Source: Providencia heimbachae ATCC 35613
Lineage (GTDB): Bacteria > Pseudomonadota > Gammaproteobacteria > Enterobacterales > Enterobacteriaceae
DNA length: 64,000 nucleotides
Reading direction: 5' to 3'
Assembly: GCF_001655055.1 (NCBI RefSeq)
Contig: NZ_LXEW01000046.1
Location: forward strand, 1-64,000
The position numbers and the translations under genes are program-made. How positions within the stretch are numbered: position 1 is the stretch's first letter; the number at the start of each line of letters is the position of its first letter. Shown one piece after another: positions 10,517 to 19,984 of the stretch. The notes under the pieces were generated by a model, which was not told the DNA's origin, ran no database searches, and saw only the letters and a program-made list of their open reading frames with translations.

Positions 10517-13225
10517 TTATATCGCGTTATAACCCATAGTTTGTAATAATTGGCGTGCCAGTGCCACGGCTTCTTGACGATGCAGTACTCCCAGCTTTTG
10601 GTATAAATTGCGGATGTGCGTTTTGATGGTGGTTGCCGCAACGTTAAATTCGTTGGCAATTTGCACGTTACTGTAACCTGAATAAATTAAGCCTAGTACT
10701 TGCCATTCACGCTGGGTCAGTGGGCTGATACGAATAAGTTCTGGGACTTGAGGATGGCTAAGTAATCGGTTAACAAAATTTTCATCAAAGTGAGCAAACT
10801 TGTGGCGATGGTGCTGATTAATTTCGCGTAAAATATGCTGAGCGCGATGTTGGTCTAATTCTGACAGCACATTGAGTTGCAGCAGTAAGCGCAGTTGCTG
10901 AGCCATAGATTCACCTTCAATCACAAAATAACTCAAGAAACTGGTTCTGCCCGCTAAAGTTAATGCCTCGATCAACGTCTTTTGCGCTTCAATTTTATTG
11001 TCTTGCTGCCAGTATAGTTGATTGAGTAATAGAAGATTACGGTTTAAATCGCTCACTAATTCAAAGCGACGAGCCGTGTTATTAAGCTCCTCAAGAATAG
11101 AGTTAGCTTGCTCATAATTTTCTAATAATATTTGTGCTCGTGCAATATTACGCCATTGACGTTGTGAAAAATGGTTACTGGCTAAAGTGGGTTTGGTAGT
11201 TTGTTGTAACCAGCTTTCTGCAGATGTTTTATCATTGACGAGTTGCCAGTAGATTACCCTGACCTCATCCGCATTAGAGACCCAATCATCATGATAAACG
11301 CCGTTACTCAGTAAGTTTTCGATTAAATGCAAATTACTGCGGGCGTTATCAATATCACCCCGCACTAGTGCGTTGAGAACCACTAAAACTAAGCACTGCA
11401 ATTGTTGTTGTGGCTGATAATTTGACAGTACTTGCATACCGAGGCGAGCTGCACTTTCGGATTCGTCGAGGCGACCCCATGTCCACATTAACTGTGAGCG
11501 AATACGCAGTAAAAATTCATGCATTGGTAGTTGTTCTAAATGCTGTTCATGGATCAATTCAGAGGCTTTTTGTTGAATATCATATGATGCTTGTAAAAAT
11601 CCACGAGCAAATAGAATTTCACTTTGCTGGATCATGCTCCAGAGCACATAGTGCCAAGTTGAATGGCGATGTGCCATCACTTCAATTTCTTGCATTATAC
11701 TCAGTGATTTTTGTAAATTGCCAGAGCAATGGTGTACTTCACCAAGCACTGAGGTCGCAATAATATGGCCATAATAATTGGCGATGGGCAGCGATTTTAA
11801 CGCGGAATGTGCGAGTCTTTCGGCCTCAGACGGGTTACCTGTATTGATGGCAACTTGGGCTCGTAAAGCATCAAACTCACCGTGTAAGTCTGGCGCAAGG
11901 GTTTGAGTCATCTCTTGTTCTGCGCGGTCTAATAACGAGTTCACCTCACCATAGCGGTGCTGACTTTGCATTAACCATGCTTGTAATAGAATTAATTTTG
12001 GGTTTTTAAGCAGCATTTCCCATGGTAGGGCTTGCAAGGAATTTTCGAGCAATGATAATTCACTTTGATGGAAAAGCTCCCATGCATGTTGTAGCAAAAT
12101 ATCACATAGCATTACAGGGTTTTCTGCCGCCAGTGCATGGTGAATAGCTTCGCTTGGGAAACCTTGTGCCATCCACGCTTCAGCAGCGGCTCGGTGTAAT
12201 TGGGGTAATTCAGTGGCGAGTTCCCATTGGCAACGTTGCCGTAAGAAACTGCTAAACAGCGGGTGATAACTAAACCAATCACCGCCGCTGTCCATACGTT
12301 GTAAAAATAGGCCTTGTCGCTCAATATCTTCTAAGCGCATTTGGCCATTATCGACACCTGAAACACGGGCAATTAAGGCGTCATTCATTGAGCGTAGCAG
12401 CGAGCTGGTTAATAGCAATCGACGCATACTTTCATCTACATTATCAAGAACTTCATCGACGAGATAATCACTTAAATGGCTGGAATTAATCCCCGATAGA
12501 CGGCGAGCCGACTGTTTGGCTGCGAGAGCATTTTGCTTAGCGGATAACGCAATTAATTGCAGTGCGGTTACCCATCCTGCAACATCATCACACAGGCGTT
12601 GGCATTCAGCGGTATCGAGGGGGGTTTCTAATCGATTTTCAAAAAACCGTTTGGTTTCATCATAAGTAAAAGCCAGCTGTTGGCTATCTATTTCCAGAAG
12701 TTGTTCTTGAACGCGTAAATTGGCAACGCCTAATTGTGGAATATTACGCGAAGAGATAACCAGCGTTAGATTATCGGGCTGATGCTTTAAGAAAAAGCGC
12801 ATCGCTTCCTGAATCGCGGGGTTTGTGATGAGGTGGAAGTCATCAATAATCAACCACAATGGTTTCTGCCATTGTGTTAATTCAATAAAGAGTAATGAAA
12901 ATAGCGAGCTTAAATTAGCATACTGACGCTTTTGCGCCATGGTCTCACTGTTGGGGCAATTTCCCTGAGTCGCTTGCTGAATCGCCGTAATCAAATAGTT
13001 AGCAAAGCGCTCTGATTGGTTATCACCTTCATCAAGGGTATACCAGCCAATAGATTGCTTATCGCTAACCCATTGAGATAAAAGTGTTGTTTTGCCATAA
13101 CCTGCGGGACTGGTGACTAAAACAAGACGACATTGTGTTGTGGTTTCTAACAATGTCAGTAAACGGTCGCGTAGCACCGTATTTTTATGACGGATAGGTC
13201 GACTTAACTTAGAAGGAATTAGCAT
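10517..13225 (-). CDS. malT: Maltotriose-responsive activator MalT
   Basis: ATP- and maltotriose-dependent transcription activator of the mal genes, a STAND-type NTPase. The start giving [12 protein letters not shown] (13225; 902 residues, E. coli 901) is chosen by homology; an ATG six codons upstream (13243) is also open and neither has a strong ribosome site, as expected for a weakly translated regulator. Walker [10 protein letters not shown] is at residues 39-47 and the LWLIIDDFH Walker B follows. The middle holds helical repeats for maltotriose binding. A LuxR-type helix-turn-helix lies near the C terminus ([22 protein letters not shown]). It is divergent from its targets malPQ and adjacent to the malK operon. 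Confidence 0.96.
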   Translation of the reverse strand: MLIPSKLSRPIRHKNTVLRDRLLTLLETTTQCRLVLVTSPAGYGKTTLLSQWVSDKQSIGWYTLDEGDNQSERFANYLITAIQQATQGNCPNSETMAQKRQYANLSSLFSLLFIELTQWQKPLWLIIDDFHLITNPAIQEAMRFFLKHQPDNLTLVISSRNIPQLGVANLRVQEQLLEIDSQQLAFTYDETKRFFENRLETPLDTAECQRLCDDVAGWVTALQLIALSAKQNALAAKQSARRLSGINSSHLSDYLVDEVLDNVDESMRRLLLTSSLLRSMNDALIARVSGVDNGQMRLEDIERQGLFLQRMDSGGDWFSYHPLFSSFLRQRCQWELATELPQLHRAAAEAWMAQGFPSEAIHHALAAENPVMLCDILLQHAWELFHQSELSLLENSLQALPWEMLLKNPKLILLQAWLMQSQHRYGEVNSLLDRAEQEMTQTLAPDLHGEFDALRAQVAINTGNPSEAERLAHSALKSLPIANYYGHIIATSVLGEVHHCSGNLQKSLSIMQEIEVMAHRHSTWHYVLWSMIQQSEILFARGFLQASYDIQQKASELIHEQHLEQLPMHEFLLRIRSQLMWTWGRLDESESAARLGMQVLSNYQPQQQLQCLVLVVLNALVRGDIDNARSNLHLIENLLSNGVYHDDWVSNADEVRVIYWQLVNDKTSAESWLQQTTKPTLASNHFSQRQWRNIARAQILLENYEQANSILEELNNTARRFELVSDLNRNLLLLNQLYWQQDNKIEAQKTLIEALTLAGRTSFLSYFVIEGESMAQQLRLLLQLNVLSELDQHRAQHILREINQHHRHKFAHFDENFVNRLLSHPQVPELIRISPLTQREWQVLGLIYSGYSNVQIANEFNVAATTIKTHIRNLYQKLGVLHRQEAVALARQLLQTMGYNAI

Positions 13226-13340
13226 ACTCAGAGGGGTAACCATACAGAAGATGCGCTCGCTAGTAATATATCAATATTCTTTAATATAACTTCTATCAGA
13301 TTCTCAAATTATGCAAGCACGTGATGTTTATTGTCCTGAC

Positions 13341-13362
13341 AAAGGTGCGCTTTATCACAATT
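13341..13362. promoter_or_regulatory. CRP-like site upstream of malT
   Basis: The core GGTGCGCTTTATCACAAT has a perfect right half-site (TCACA) and a degenerate left half. It is about 120 bp upstream of the malT start; malT of E. coli is CRP-activated. Confidence 0.4.
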
Positions 13363-13683
13363 TGATAAGTTGGCTTTTAAATGACGAAAAGAGAACTCTT
13401 TTGTTAAAACAGGGTATTAGCATTCAAATAAAGGGAATACGCATAATTTAGGAATAATATTTGTGCCTCATTTATTTTGCTAATAAGAAATATTGAAATT
13501 ACATCGATATTCAAATTATTTTTATGTTTATAAGTAAATAGATAAATAAGCAAAATGGTTTGAATAGCTGGGCGGCATCACGCTATTGACCCTGACATCT
13601 TGACAATAGAATCTCTAGTGGATTAGATGTAGTTAATTATTTGATTTTACTCTATTAAAAACCAATTTATATCCTATATTGTC

Positions 13684-13727
13684 TCATCCTCCTACCTCCT
13701 CCTCATATAATCTTTCATGGGATGAGG
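13684..13727. promoter_or_regulatory. MalT boxes of malPQ
   Basis: Overlapping TCATCC and TCCTCC cores (13684-13692), TCCTCC (13697-13702) and the plus-strand GGGATGAGG (13719-13727) are close copies of the MalT box (GGA(T/G)GA core) in both orientations within 44 bp, just upstream of malP. A MalT-activated promoter is the straightforward reading. Confidence 0.75.
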
Positions 13728-13793
13728 AACCTATTTAATCGGCTCGGCATACTAGAGCAAATCATTTTTATAACGAATAGGGTCCGATTATTT

Positions 13794-16199
13794 ATGACAA
13801 ATCTTACTTTTAATAAAGCAGAATTTCAGGCCGCGCTAAGTCGTCAATGGCAGTTTTTAGGGTTAGATTCTGCGCAAGAAATGACCTCTCATCAATGGTG
13901 GCATGCAGTGAGTGGGGCTGTCGCTGAACGGTTAGCCGCTCAGCCTAAGAAAACAACCCCTTCGACATTGCGCCATGTTAACTATATTTCGATGGAATTT
14001 TTGATTGGTCGCTTAACCGGTAACAACCTATTAAATCTGGGTTGGTACTCGGACGTAGCTGATTCATTACGTGAATATAATATTGAATTGAGTGATTTGC
14101 TTGAAGAAGAAACCGATCCTGCTTTGGGTAATGGTGGGTTGGGGCGGCTGGCAGCATGTTTTCTTGATTCTATGGTGACGGTTGGGCAGCCTGCCATAGG
14201 CTATGGGTTAAATTACCAATATGGTTTGTTTAAGCAATCATTTATAGATGGTCAACAAGTGGAATCCCCAGATAATTGGCATCGTGAAAACTACCCTTGG
14301 TTTCGCCATAATGCCGCATTGGATGTGCAAGTGGGTATTGGTGGAAAGGTAGTGAAAGAAGGTCAATCAAAACGCTGGGAACCTGCCTTTGTCGTCAAAG
14401 GTGAGGCGTGGGATCTCCCTGTGGTGGGTTATAAAAATAATGAAACACAACCATTACGCTTATGGCAGGCATCTCATGCACAACCGTTTGATTTTTCGCT
14501 ATTTAATGAAGGGAAGTTTCTACAAGCGGAACAAACAGGTATTGACGCAGAAAAACTCACTAAAGTGCTTTATCCCAATGACAATCATTTGGCTGGAAAA
14601 CAGCTACGTTTAATGCAGCAATATTTTCAATGTGCTTGTTCAATCGCTGATATTTTACGTCGTCATCATCGTGCAGGCCGAAAATTGATGGAGCTGCCTG
14701 ATTATGAAGTTATTCAACTAAACGACACGCATCCTACTATTGCAATCCCTGAGATGATGCGAGTACTGTTAGATGAACATCAGCTTGATTGGGACAAAGC
14801 TTGGCATATTACCCGCCATACTTTTGCCTATACCAATCACACTTTACTGCAAGAAGGGCTAGAGTGCTGGGATGAGAGCATCATGCAGCCGCTATTGCCT
14901 CGCCATATGCAGATCATTAATGACATTAATCGACACTTTAAAAAAATCGTGGATAAAAAATGGCCGAAGGATAAGGCGATTTGGAAAAAAGTGGCGGTAG
15001 TGTATGAAGGTGAAGTGCGCATGGCAAATCTTTGCGTGGTGAGCTGTTTTGCCGTTAACGGTGTGGCGGCGTTGCACTCAAAACTCATCGTCACTGATTT
15101 ATTCCCTGAATACAATCTGTTATGGCCAGAAAAATTCTTCAATGTGACTAACGGTGTGACCCCTCGTCGTTGGATTAAACAGTGTAATCCTGAATTGGCT
15201 GCACTATTAGACAGCGTGGTTAATCATGAATGGGCGAATGATTTAGAAGCTATTAATGTACTTGAAGATTATGTGGATGACGCAAAATTTTGCCAACAGT
15301 ACCGTGCCATTAAACAAAATAATAAACAACGTTTAGCGGAGTTTGTAAAAGCGCGCACCGGTATCATCATAAACCCACAAGCGATGTTCGATATTCAAAT
15401 TAAGCGCTTGCATGAATATAAACGTCAGCACCTTAATTTGTTACATATTATGGCGTTATACAAAGATATTCGTGAAAACCCAACCACAGCTCGGGTGCCG
15501 CGGGTTTTCTTATTTGGGGCTAAGGCAGCGCCGGGTTATCACTTAGCTAAAAATATTATTTATGCGATTAATCAAGTCGCTGAAGCGATTAATAATGACC
15601 CGAAAGTTGGCGACCAACTTAAAGTGGTATTCTTACCTGACTATTGCGTTTCGGTGGCTGAAAAATTAATTCCCGCAGCCGATATTTCTGAGCAAATTTC
15701 TACTGCCGGTAAAGAGGCTTCAGGTACGGGTAACATGAAGTTAGCGCTTAATGGCGCATTAACCGTAGGTACTTTAGATGGTGCAACGGTTGAAATAGCA
15801 GAAAAAGTGGGTTCAGAAAATATCTTTATTTTTGGCCTGACGGTTGATGAAGTCAAACGGATGAAAGCCGAAGGCTATGACCCTGTTGCATGGCGTAAAA
15901 AGAATTCAGTATTAGATGCCATTCTTAAAGAACTTGAAGATGGCACATATAGTCATGGTGATAAAAAAGCCTTTAAACAAATTTTGCAAAGTTTAGGAAA
16001 AGAAGGCGGCGACCCTTATATGCTAATGGCTGATTTTGACAGCTATGTCGCGGCGCACCAACAAGCGGCGGCACTTTACCAAGACCAAGATGCGTGGACA
16101 CGAACGGCGATTTTAAATACAGCCCGTTGTGGTATGTTTAGTTCTGACCGAACCATTGCTGATTACCAAACGCGTATTTGGCAAGCGAAACGTGGATGA
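13794..16199 (+). CDS. malP: Maltodextrin phosphorylase MalP
   Basis: Cytoplasmic PLP-dependent enzyme that phosphorolyses linear maltodextrins to glucose 1-phosphate. It is 801 residues from the ATG giving [11 protein letters not shown] (E. coli 797); a 24-codon upstream extension lies over the promoter and is rejected. The PLP-lysine segment [19 protein letters not shown] is intact, as are the glucan-phosphorylase motifs [14 protein letters not shown] and [12 protein letters not shown]. First gene of malPQ, divergent from malT. Confidence 0.97.
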   Translation: MTNLTFNKAEFQAALSRQWQFLGLDSAQEMTSHQWWHAVSGAVAERLAAQPKKTTPSTLRHVNYISMEFLIGRLTGNNLLNLGWYSDVADSLREYNIELSDLLEEETDPALGNGGLGRLAACFLDSMVTVGQPAIGYGLNYQYGLFKQSFIDGQQVESPDNWHRENYPWFRHNAALDVQVGIGGKVVKEGQSKRWEPAFVVKGEAWDLPVVGYKNNETQPLRLWQASHAQPFDFSLFNEGKFLQAEQTGIDAEKLTKVLYPNDNHLAGKQLRLMQQYFQCACSIADILRRHHRAGRKLMELPDYEVIQLNDTHPTIAIPEMMRVLLDEHQLDWDKAWHITRHTFAYTNHTLLQEGLECWDESIMQPLLPRHMQIINDINRHFKKIVDKKWPKDKAIWKKVAVVYEGEVRMANLCVVSCFAVNGVAALHSKLIVTDLFPEYNLLWPEKFFNVTNGVTPRRWIKQCNPELAALLDSVVNHEWANDLEAINVLEDYVDDAKFCQQYRAIKQNNKQRLAEFVKARTGIIINPQAMFDIQIKRLHEYKRQHLNLLHIMALYKDIRENPTTARVPRVFLFGAKAAPGYHLAKNIIYAINQVAEAINNDPKVGDQLKVVFLPDYCVSVAEKLIPAADISEQISTAGKEASGTGNMKLALNGALTVGTLDGATVEIAEKVGSENIFIFGLTVDEVKRMKAEGYDPVAWRKKNSVLDAILKELEDGTYSHGDKKAFKQILQSLGKEGGDPYMLMADFDSYVAAHQQAAALYQDQDAWTRTAILNTARCGMFSSDRTIADYQTRIWQAKRG

Positions 16200-16210
16200 T
16201 AGGGGACATT

Positions 16211-18295
16211 ATGCAGTGTGAAAATAAGGATCTTGACAGAATTTCGCCGGATATCGCTGCAAACTATATCAATGCACGTGGAGAGTTACAGGCAATTCCA
16301 CTGTCAATTCAGCAACGATTATTCGATGCAATGGGGGGGGAAACCCCCTTTTTGAAACGAAAGGCACTCCCTCTTCCTACCGTTAAAGTTGTTCCACAAA
16401 GTGAAACAATAGAACTCGCTATTCAAGGAACGGGCGAGTTTGAGTGGCTATTGGAAACGGAAAATAATTCATTACAGAAAAAAGGAAAGTTGCTTGCTGG
16501 GCAGACACTCGTATTACAATCCAATTTACCACTTGGGTATCATAATATTACGCTTAAACAGCAAGATAAGCAGTGGCATTGCCAGTTAATTATTACGCCA
16601 AAGCGTTGTTATATCCCATCAACTATTGAAGCAGGCAATAAGTTATGGGGGGCAAGTGTTCAGTTGTACACTTTACGTTCAGAGCATAACTGGGGAATTG
16701 GCGATTTTGGCGACTTAAAACGCATGGTGGGTGAAATTGGTGCTCGCGGAGGCAGCTTTATTGGCTTAAATCCGATTCATTCATTATTTCCGTCAAATCC
16801 AGAAAGTGCCAGTCCTTATAGCCCGTCGTCAAGGTACTGGCTTAACATCATCTATATAGATGTTAACGCAGTGATTGATTTTCAATTGAGTGAGCATGCC
16901 CGTCGCTGGTGGCAATCGAAGACAACTCAAGATAGCTTGCAAGCAGCACGGGATAGCGATTTAGTTGATTATTCTACGGTCACAAAACTCAAGATCACTG
17001 CATTAAAGTTTGCTTGGCAACAATTTTTGTTACGTGATAAGCAAGATGAACTGCGAGCAGAGTTTGACCGCTTTGTGGAAGCACGAGGGGAAAGTTTGCA
17101 CTGGCAAGCGGCGTTTGATGCGTTACATGCTGACTTAATGGCGCAGAACAGCGCTTATTGGGGATGGCCTGTTTGGCCTGAAGAATACCGCCAAGCGCAT
17201 TCCCCGGCAGTGACACAATTTTGCCAACAAAAACAGGATGAAGTGATATTTTGGAGTTGGCTGCAATGGTTGGCATGGCGACAATTTGCTGATTGCTGGC
17301 AGTATTGTGACAAATTCAATATGCTAGTGGGTTTATACCGAGACCTAGCGGTGGGTGTTACCCAAGGTGGTGTCGAAACCTGGTATGACCGTGAACTTTA
17401 TTGTGTTGATGCTTCGATTGGTGCCCCCCCCGATATTCTTGGGCCATTGGGGCAAAATTGGGGTGTTGCACCGCTTAATCCGTATGTTTTAGCAGAACGA
17501 GCCTATGCGCCTTTTATCGAACTATTGCGTTCGAATATGGAAAACTGTGGTGCATTACGTATTGACCATGTGATGTCATTATTACGTTTATGGTGGGTTC
17601 CGCAAAATGAAACAGCCGCAAACGGTGCTTATGTCTATTACCCTGTCGACGATTTGTTGGCTATTTTGGCCCTTGAAAGCCAACGTATGCATTGCATGAT
17701 AATCGGTGAAGATCTCGGTATCGTACCAGAAGAAATAATTAGTAAACTTCGTGATTACGGGGTTTTTTCTTATAAGGTTCTGTGGTTTGAACATGATGAT
17801 CAACGAAAGGTTAGATCACCGGAACAATGGGCTTCCCAAGCGATGGCCGTGATATCAACCCATGATATGCCAACATTACGTGGGTATTGGCAAGGCCATG
17901 ATTTTGTTCTAGGTAAAAAACTGGGGCTTTATCCTGATGCCGATATGTTAGAGGAATTAAAAAGTGACCGTGAAGGGGCTAAACAACAGTTACTTGATGC
18001 GCTTTGGGTCAGAAATAATGATAACAAGAGCAGTTGTCATCGGTTAAATAGACAGCGAGTCTCTCGGGACTTAAACCATCAATTGCACTATTTCGTTGCC
18101 GATTCTCATAGCGCGCTCTTAGGATTACAACCAGAGGATTGGTTAGATATGTTAACCCCTGTCAATATTCCTGGTACCAGTACGGAATATGCTAATTGGC
18201 GTCGTAAATTATCGAAAACATTAGAAGAAATTTTTTCGGATGTTGACGTGAATCATTTGCTGAGTGAAGTCGATAGGCTACGAAAAAAACAATAA
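16211..18295 (+). CDS. malQ: 4-alpha-glucanotransferase (amylomaltase) MalQ
   Basis: Cytoplasmic disproportionating enzyme that transfers maltodextrin chains and releases glucose (GH77). It is 694 residues from the ATG at 16211, 12 bases after malP, equal to E. coli MalQ. Catalytic motifs are intact: GAPPDILGPLGQNWG, ALRIDHVMSLLRLWW (nucleophile Asp), MIIGEDLGIVPEEI (acid/base Glu) and STHDMPTLRGYW (third Asp). Two 8-base homopolymers lie inside the gene: G8 at 16333-16340, within a terminator-like hairpin, and C8 at 17424-17431. Both are possible slippage sites. The reading frame is open here. Confidence 0.96.
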   Translation: MQCENKDLDRISPDIAANYINARGELQAIPLSIQQRLFDAMGGETPFLKRKALPLPTVKVVPQSETIELAIQGTGEFEWLLETENNSLQKKGKLLAGQTLVLQSNLPLGYHNITLKQQDKQWHCQLIITPKRCYIPSTIEAGNKLWGASVQLYTLRSEHNWGIGDFGDLKRMVGEIGARGGSFIGLNPIHSLFPSNPESASPYSPSSRYWLNIIYIDVNAVIDFQLSEHARRWWQSKTTQDSLQAARDSDLVDYSTVTKLKITALKFAWQQFLLRDKQDELRAEFDRFVEARGESLHWQAAFDALHADLMAQNSAYWGWPVWPEEYRQAHSPAVTQFCQQKQDEVIFWSWLQWLAWRQFADCWQYCDKFNMLVGLYRDLAVGVTQGGVETWYDRELYCVDASIGAPPDILGPLGQNWGVAPLNPYVLAERAYAPFIELLRSNMENCGALRIDHVMSLLRLWWVPQNETAANGAYVYYPVDDLLAILALESQRMHCMIIGEDLGIVPEEIISKLRDYGVFSYKVLWFEHDDQRKVRSPEQWASQAMAVISTHDMPTLRGYWQGHDFVLGKKLGLYPDADMLEELKSDREGAKQQLLDALWVRNNDNKSSCHRLNRQRVSRDLNHQLHYFVADSHSALLGLQPEDWLDMLTPVNIPGTSTEYANWRRKLSKTLEEIFSDVDVNHLLSEVDRLRKKQ

Positions 18296-18323
18296 AACCC
18301 ACCAAATTATCAAATTTTTACTT

Positions 18324-18348
18324 GTGCTCTGTTATTAATACAGAGCAC
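18324..18348 (+). terminator. Hairpin after malPQ
   Basis: A perfect 9-bp stem (GTGCTCTGT with ACAGAGCAC, 7-base loop) lies 29 bp after malQ. The T run after it is poor, so termination may be partial. The remainder of the gap to 18572 is AT-rich and shows nothing recognisable. Confidence 0.6.
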
Positions 18349-18572
18349 ATTACTTATGTTAAATTTATTAACTATTCTTTTTCGTTCGAGCTGCTCAGCT
18401 AATAATAATTCATTTAAATGAAAGTTAATTAAATCGGATGGCATATAAATATCACGAATTTGGTGTATTTTTGAATTAATTTAAAATTAGTTACAAAAGT
18501 TAAGTTTAGGTTAGGGTCGGTAATGCTTATACTTGGTCAAACTTTATCATTACGGATGTAGCTAAGGGATAT

Positions 18573-19052
18573 ATGAAAAAAATAGGCGCGGTATTAATAG
18601 CCATATTATTTTTATCTGGTTGTCATGCCTCATATTCAGATCGTGCTTTCGATTGTCAAATAAATACGTCTTTCAATGACATTTCTCGTGAAAGAAATGG
18701 TTTATTTGTATTTTCAACTTCGGCAATTAAAACAAGGGTATACCTTATTGATAATACGTTATATATCATCGATTTTGAACGCGGCGAATATACCGGCTAT
18801 AAAATGACAGAAAATAAGCAATTTCAGCAGGTTGATAGCGTTAAAGATTTCAAAGTCATGATCAATGAAGGGGATCTTTACTATGATGATGGAAGAGCGA
18901 TTGAAATGCTGTCATCAGATCAAAAAACAATCGGATTCTATTATGTTGAACCGTCAACAGGTAAAATAGATTCAATACAGTTTTTAACGCAGTGCCAGAG
19001 GCTTGAAGGTGTATTGGAAGATGAGTTAAGCCATGCGGGCCATAATCATTAG
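18573..19052 (+). CDS. Hypothetical lipoprotein
   Basis: A 159-residue protein with a lipoprotein signal peptide (MKKIGAVLIAILFLSGC; lipobox LSGC with the lipidated Cys at about 17). The mature part has one cysteine near each end (FDCQIN and TQCQRL), which could pair in the periplasm, and a short histidine-containing tail (HAGHNH). The family was not recognised. It is monocistronic, between malQ and the hyf cluster, with no sign of functional linkage to either. Confidence 0.7.
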   Translation: MKKIGAVLIAILFLSGCHASYSDRAFDCQINTSFNDISRERNGLFVFSTSAIKTRVYLIDNTLYIIDFERGEYTGYKMTENKQFQQVDSVKDFKVMINEGDLYYDDGRAIEMLSSDQKTIGFYYVEPSTGKIDSIQFLTQCQRLEGVLEDELSHAGHNH

Positions 19053-19217
19053 GCTATTTCTTCGATAATAAAATAAATCCCCTGTTGTCTGTATTCCTTA
19101 GTGTCGATCTAGGGGTATCAATGATGGGGATTTAATTGTATTCCTAATTTCTTTCAATTTAATTTCTCCTTAGTTTATATCTTTTCGTCCTCACTTATTT
19201 ACGAACTGTATTCCCTA

Positions 19218-19245
19218 TCGTCATTAGTGTCGAACAGCATGACGA
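19218..19245 (+). promoter_or_regulatory. Activator-binding palindrome upstream of hyfA
   Basis: A 28-bp element with outer arms TCGTCA and TGACGA around the core TGTCGAACA. It matches the element before hydN at 23 of 28 positions and the left part of the one before fdhF. It lies about 50-75 bp upstream of the sigma-54 promoter, the position expected for binding of an FhlA/HyfR-type activator. Confidence 0.75.
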
Positions 19246-19293
19246 TTCAGTTTTAAATTACCTTAATGTTTTGATATTTATACCAATAAATAA

Positions 19294-19310
19294 TGGCATG
19301 GAAAATGCTT
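19294..19310 (+). promoter_or_regulatory. Sigma-54 promoter of hyf operon
   Basis: TGGCATGGAAAATGCTT has the invariant GG and GC dinucleotides 10 bp apart and fits the consensus TGGCAC-N5-TTGC well. It is 56 bp upstream of the hyfA start. Confidence 0.85.
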
Positions 19311-19365
19311 AAGTGGAGTTATCTATCTTATATGACTCGACTGGATTTATTGGAGGGTAAGGCGA

Positions 19366-19983
19366 ATGAATCGCTTTGTTATTGCCGACCCACAATTATG
19401 TATCGGATGTAATACCTGTATGGCAGCGTGCTCTGAAACGCATAAAGTGCAGGGGCTACAAGTATATCCGCGACTAAAAGTGGTGAAAATTGGAGAGCTA
19501 ACCGCACCGATGCTCTGCCATCAATGTGACGATGCCCCATGTGCTCGTGTGTGTCCGGTGAATGCCATCACACATGAAAACAACATGATCGTGCTGAACG
19601 AAAGTCTCTGCATAGGGTGTAAATTATGTGGCCTAGTCTGCCCATTTGGTGCGATTACGCCATCGGGCAGTAAGCCTGTCGATATGCCTGATTTCTTTGA
19701 ACAATATGTACCCAAAGAAAGGCTATTAGACGTGCCTGATAGCCTGCCAACCATGAACCCATTCTTAGCGTGGAATGCGGGTATTCGTAATGTCGCAGTG
19801 AAATGTGACTTATGTGACTTTAGTGACGAAGGTCCTGCTTGCATCAACGTTTGTCCTACCGATGCCCTCCATCTTGTAGAAGAGAATCAATTAGAAAACG
19901 AAAGTGCGAAACGGCGTAATGCCTCTATTGATGTAATGCCGCCAGAGTTCGACATTTTCATTTCACGGCAGGAGAACACATAA
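19366..19983 (+). CDS. hyfA: Hydrogenase-4 Fe-S subunit HyfA
   Basis: Polyferredoxin-type electron-transfer subunit (205 residues) thought to pass electrons from formate dehydrogenase FdhF to the hydrogenase. Cysteine clusters for four [4Fe-4S] centres are visible: CIGCNTCMAAC, CHQCDDAPCARVC, CIGCKLCGLVC and CDLCDFSDEGPACINVC. First gene of the hyf operon, behind a GGAGGGTAAGG ribosome site, and similar to HycB/HydN. Its cysteine arrangement resembles that of HydN encoded at 31370-31918, but HyfA lacks the extension seen there. Confidence 0.92.
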   Translation: MNRFVIADPQLCIGCNTCMAACSETHKVQGLQVYPRLKVVKIGELTAPMLCHQCDDAPCARVCPVNAITHENNMIVLNESLCIGCKLCGLVCPFGAITPSGSKPVDMPDFFEQYVPKERLLDVPDSLPTMNPFLAWNAGIRNVAVKCDLCDFSDEGPACINVCPTDALHLVEENQLENESAKRRNASIDVMPPEFDIFISRQENT

Positions 19984-19984
19984 T

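Larger units (their letters stand above)
13226..13793. promoter_or_regulatory. malT/malPQ divergent control region
   Basis: This 568-bp region has no gene. A CRP-like site at 13341-13362 probably serves malT. A MalT-box cluster at 13684-13727 serves malP. The segment from about 13380 to 13670 is AT-rich and shows nothing recognisable. A candidate malP -10 (CATACT, near 13748-13753) lies the right distance after the last MalT box. Confidence 0.6.
19053..19365 (+). promoter_or_regulatory. hyf control region
   Basis: The 313 bp upstream of hyfA hold a sigma-54 promoter (19294-19310), a full upstream activator palindrome (19218-19245) and a second partial copy of its left part (TTAGTGTCGATC, near 19099-19110). 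Both copies are preceded by TGTATTCC. No gene is present. Confidence 0.7.

Noticed and set aside
11410-11763. Plus-strand frame antisense to malT
   Set aside because: It is a shadow of the malT coding frame with no supporting signal.
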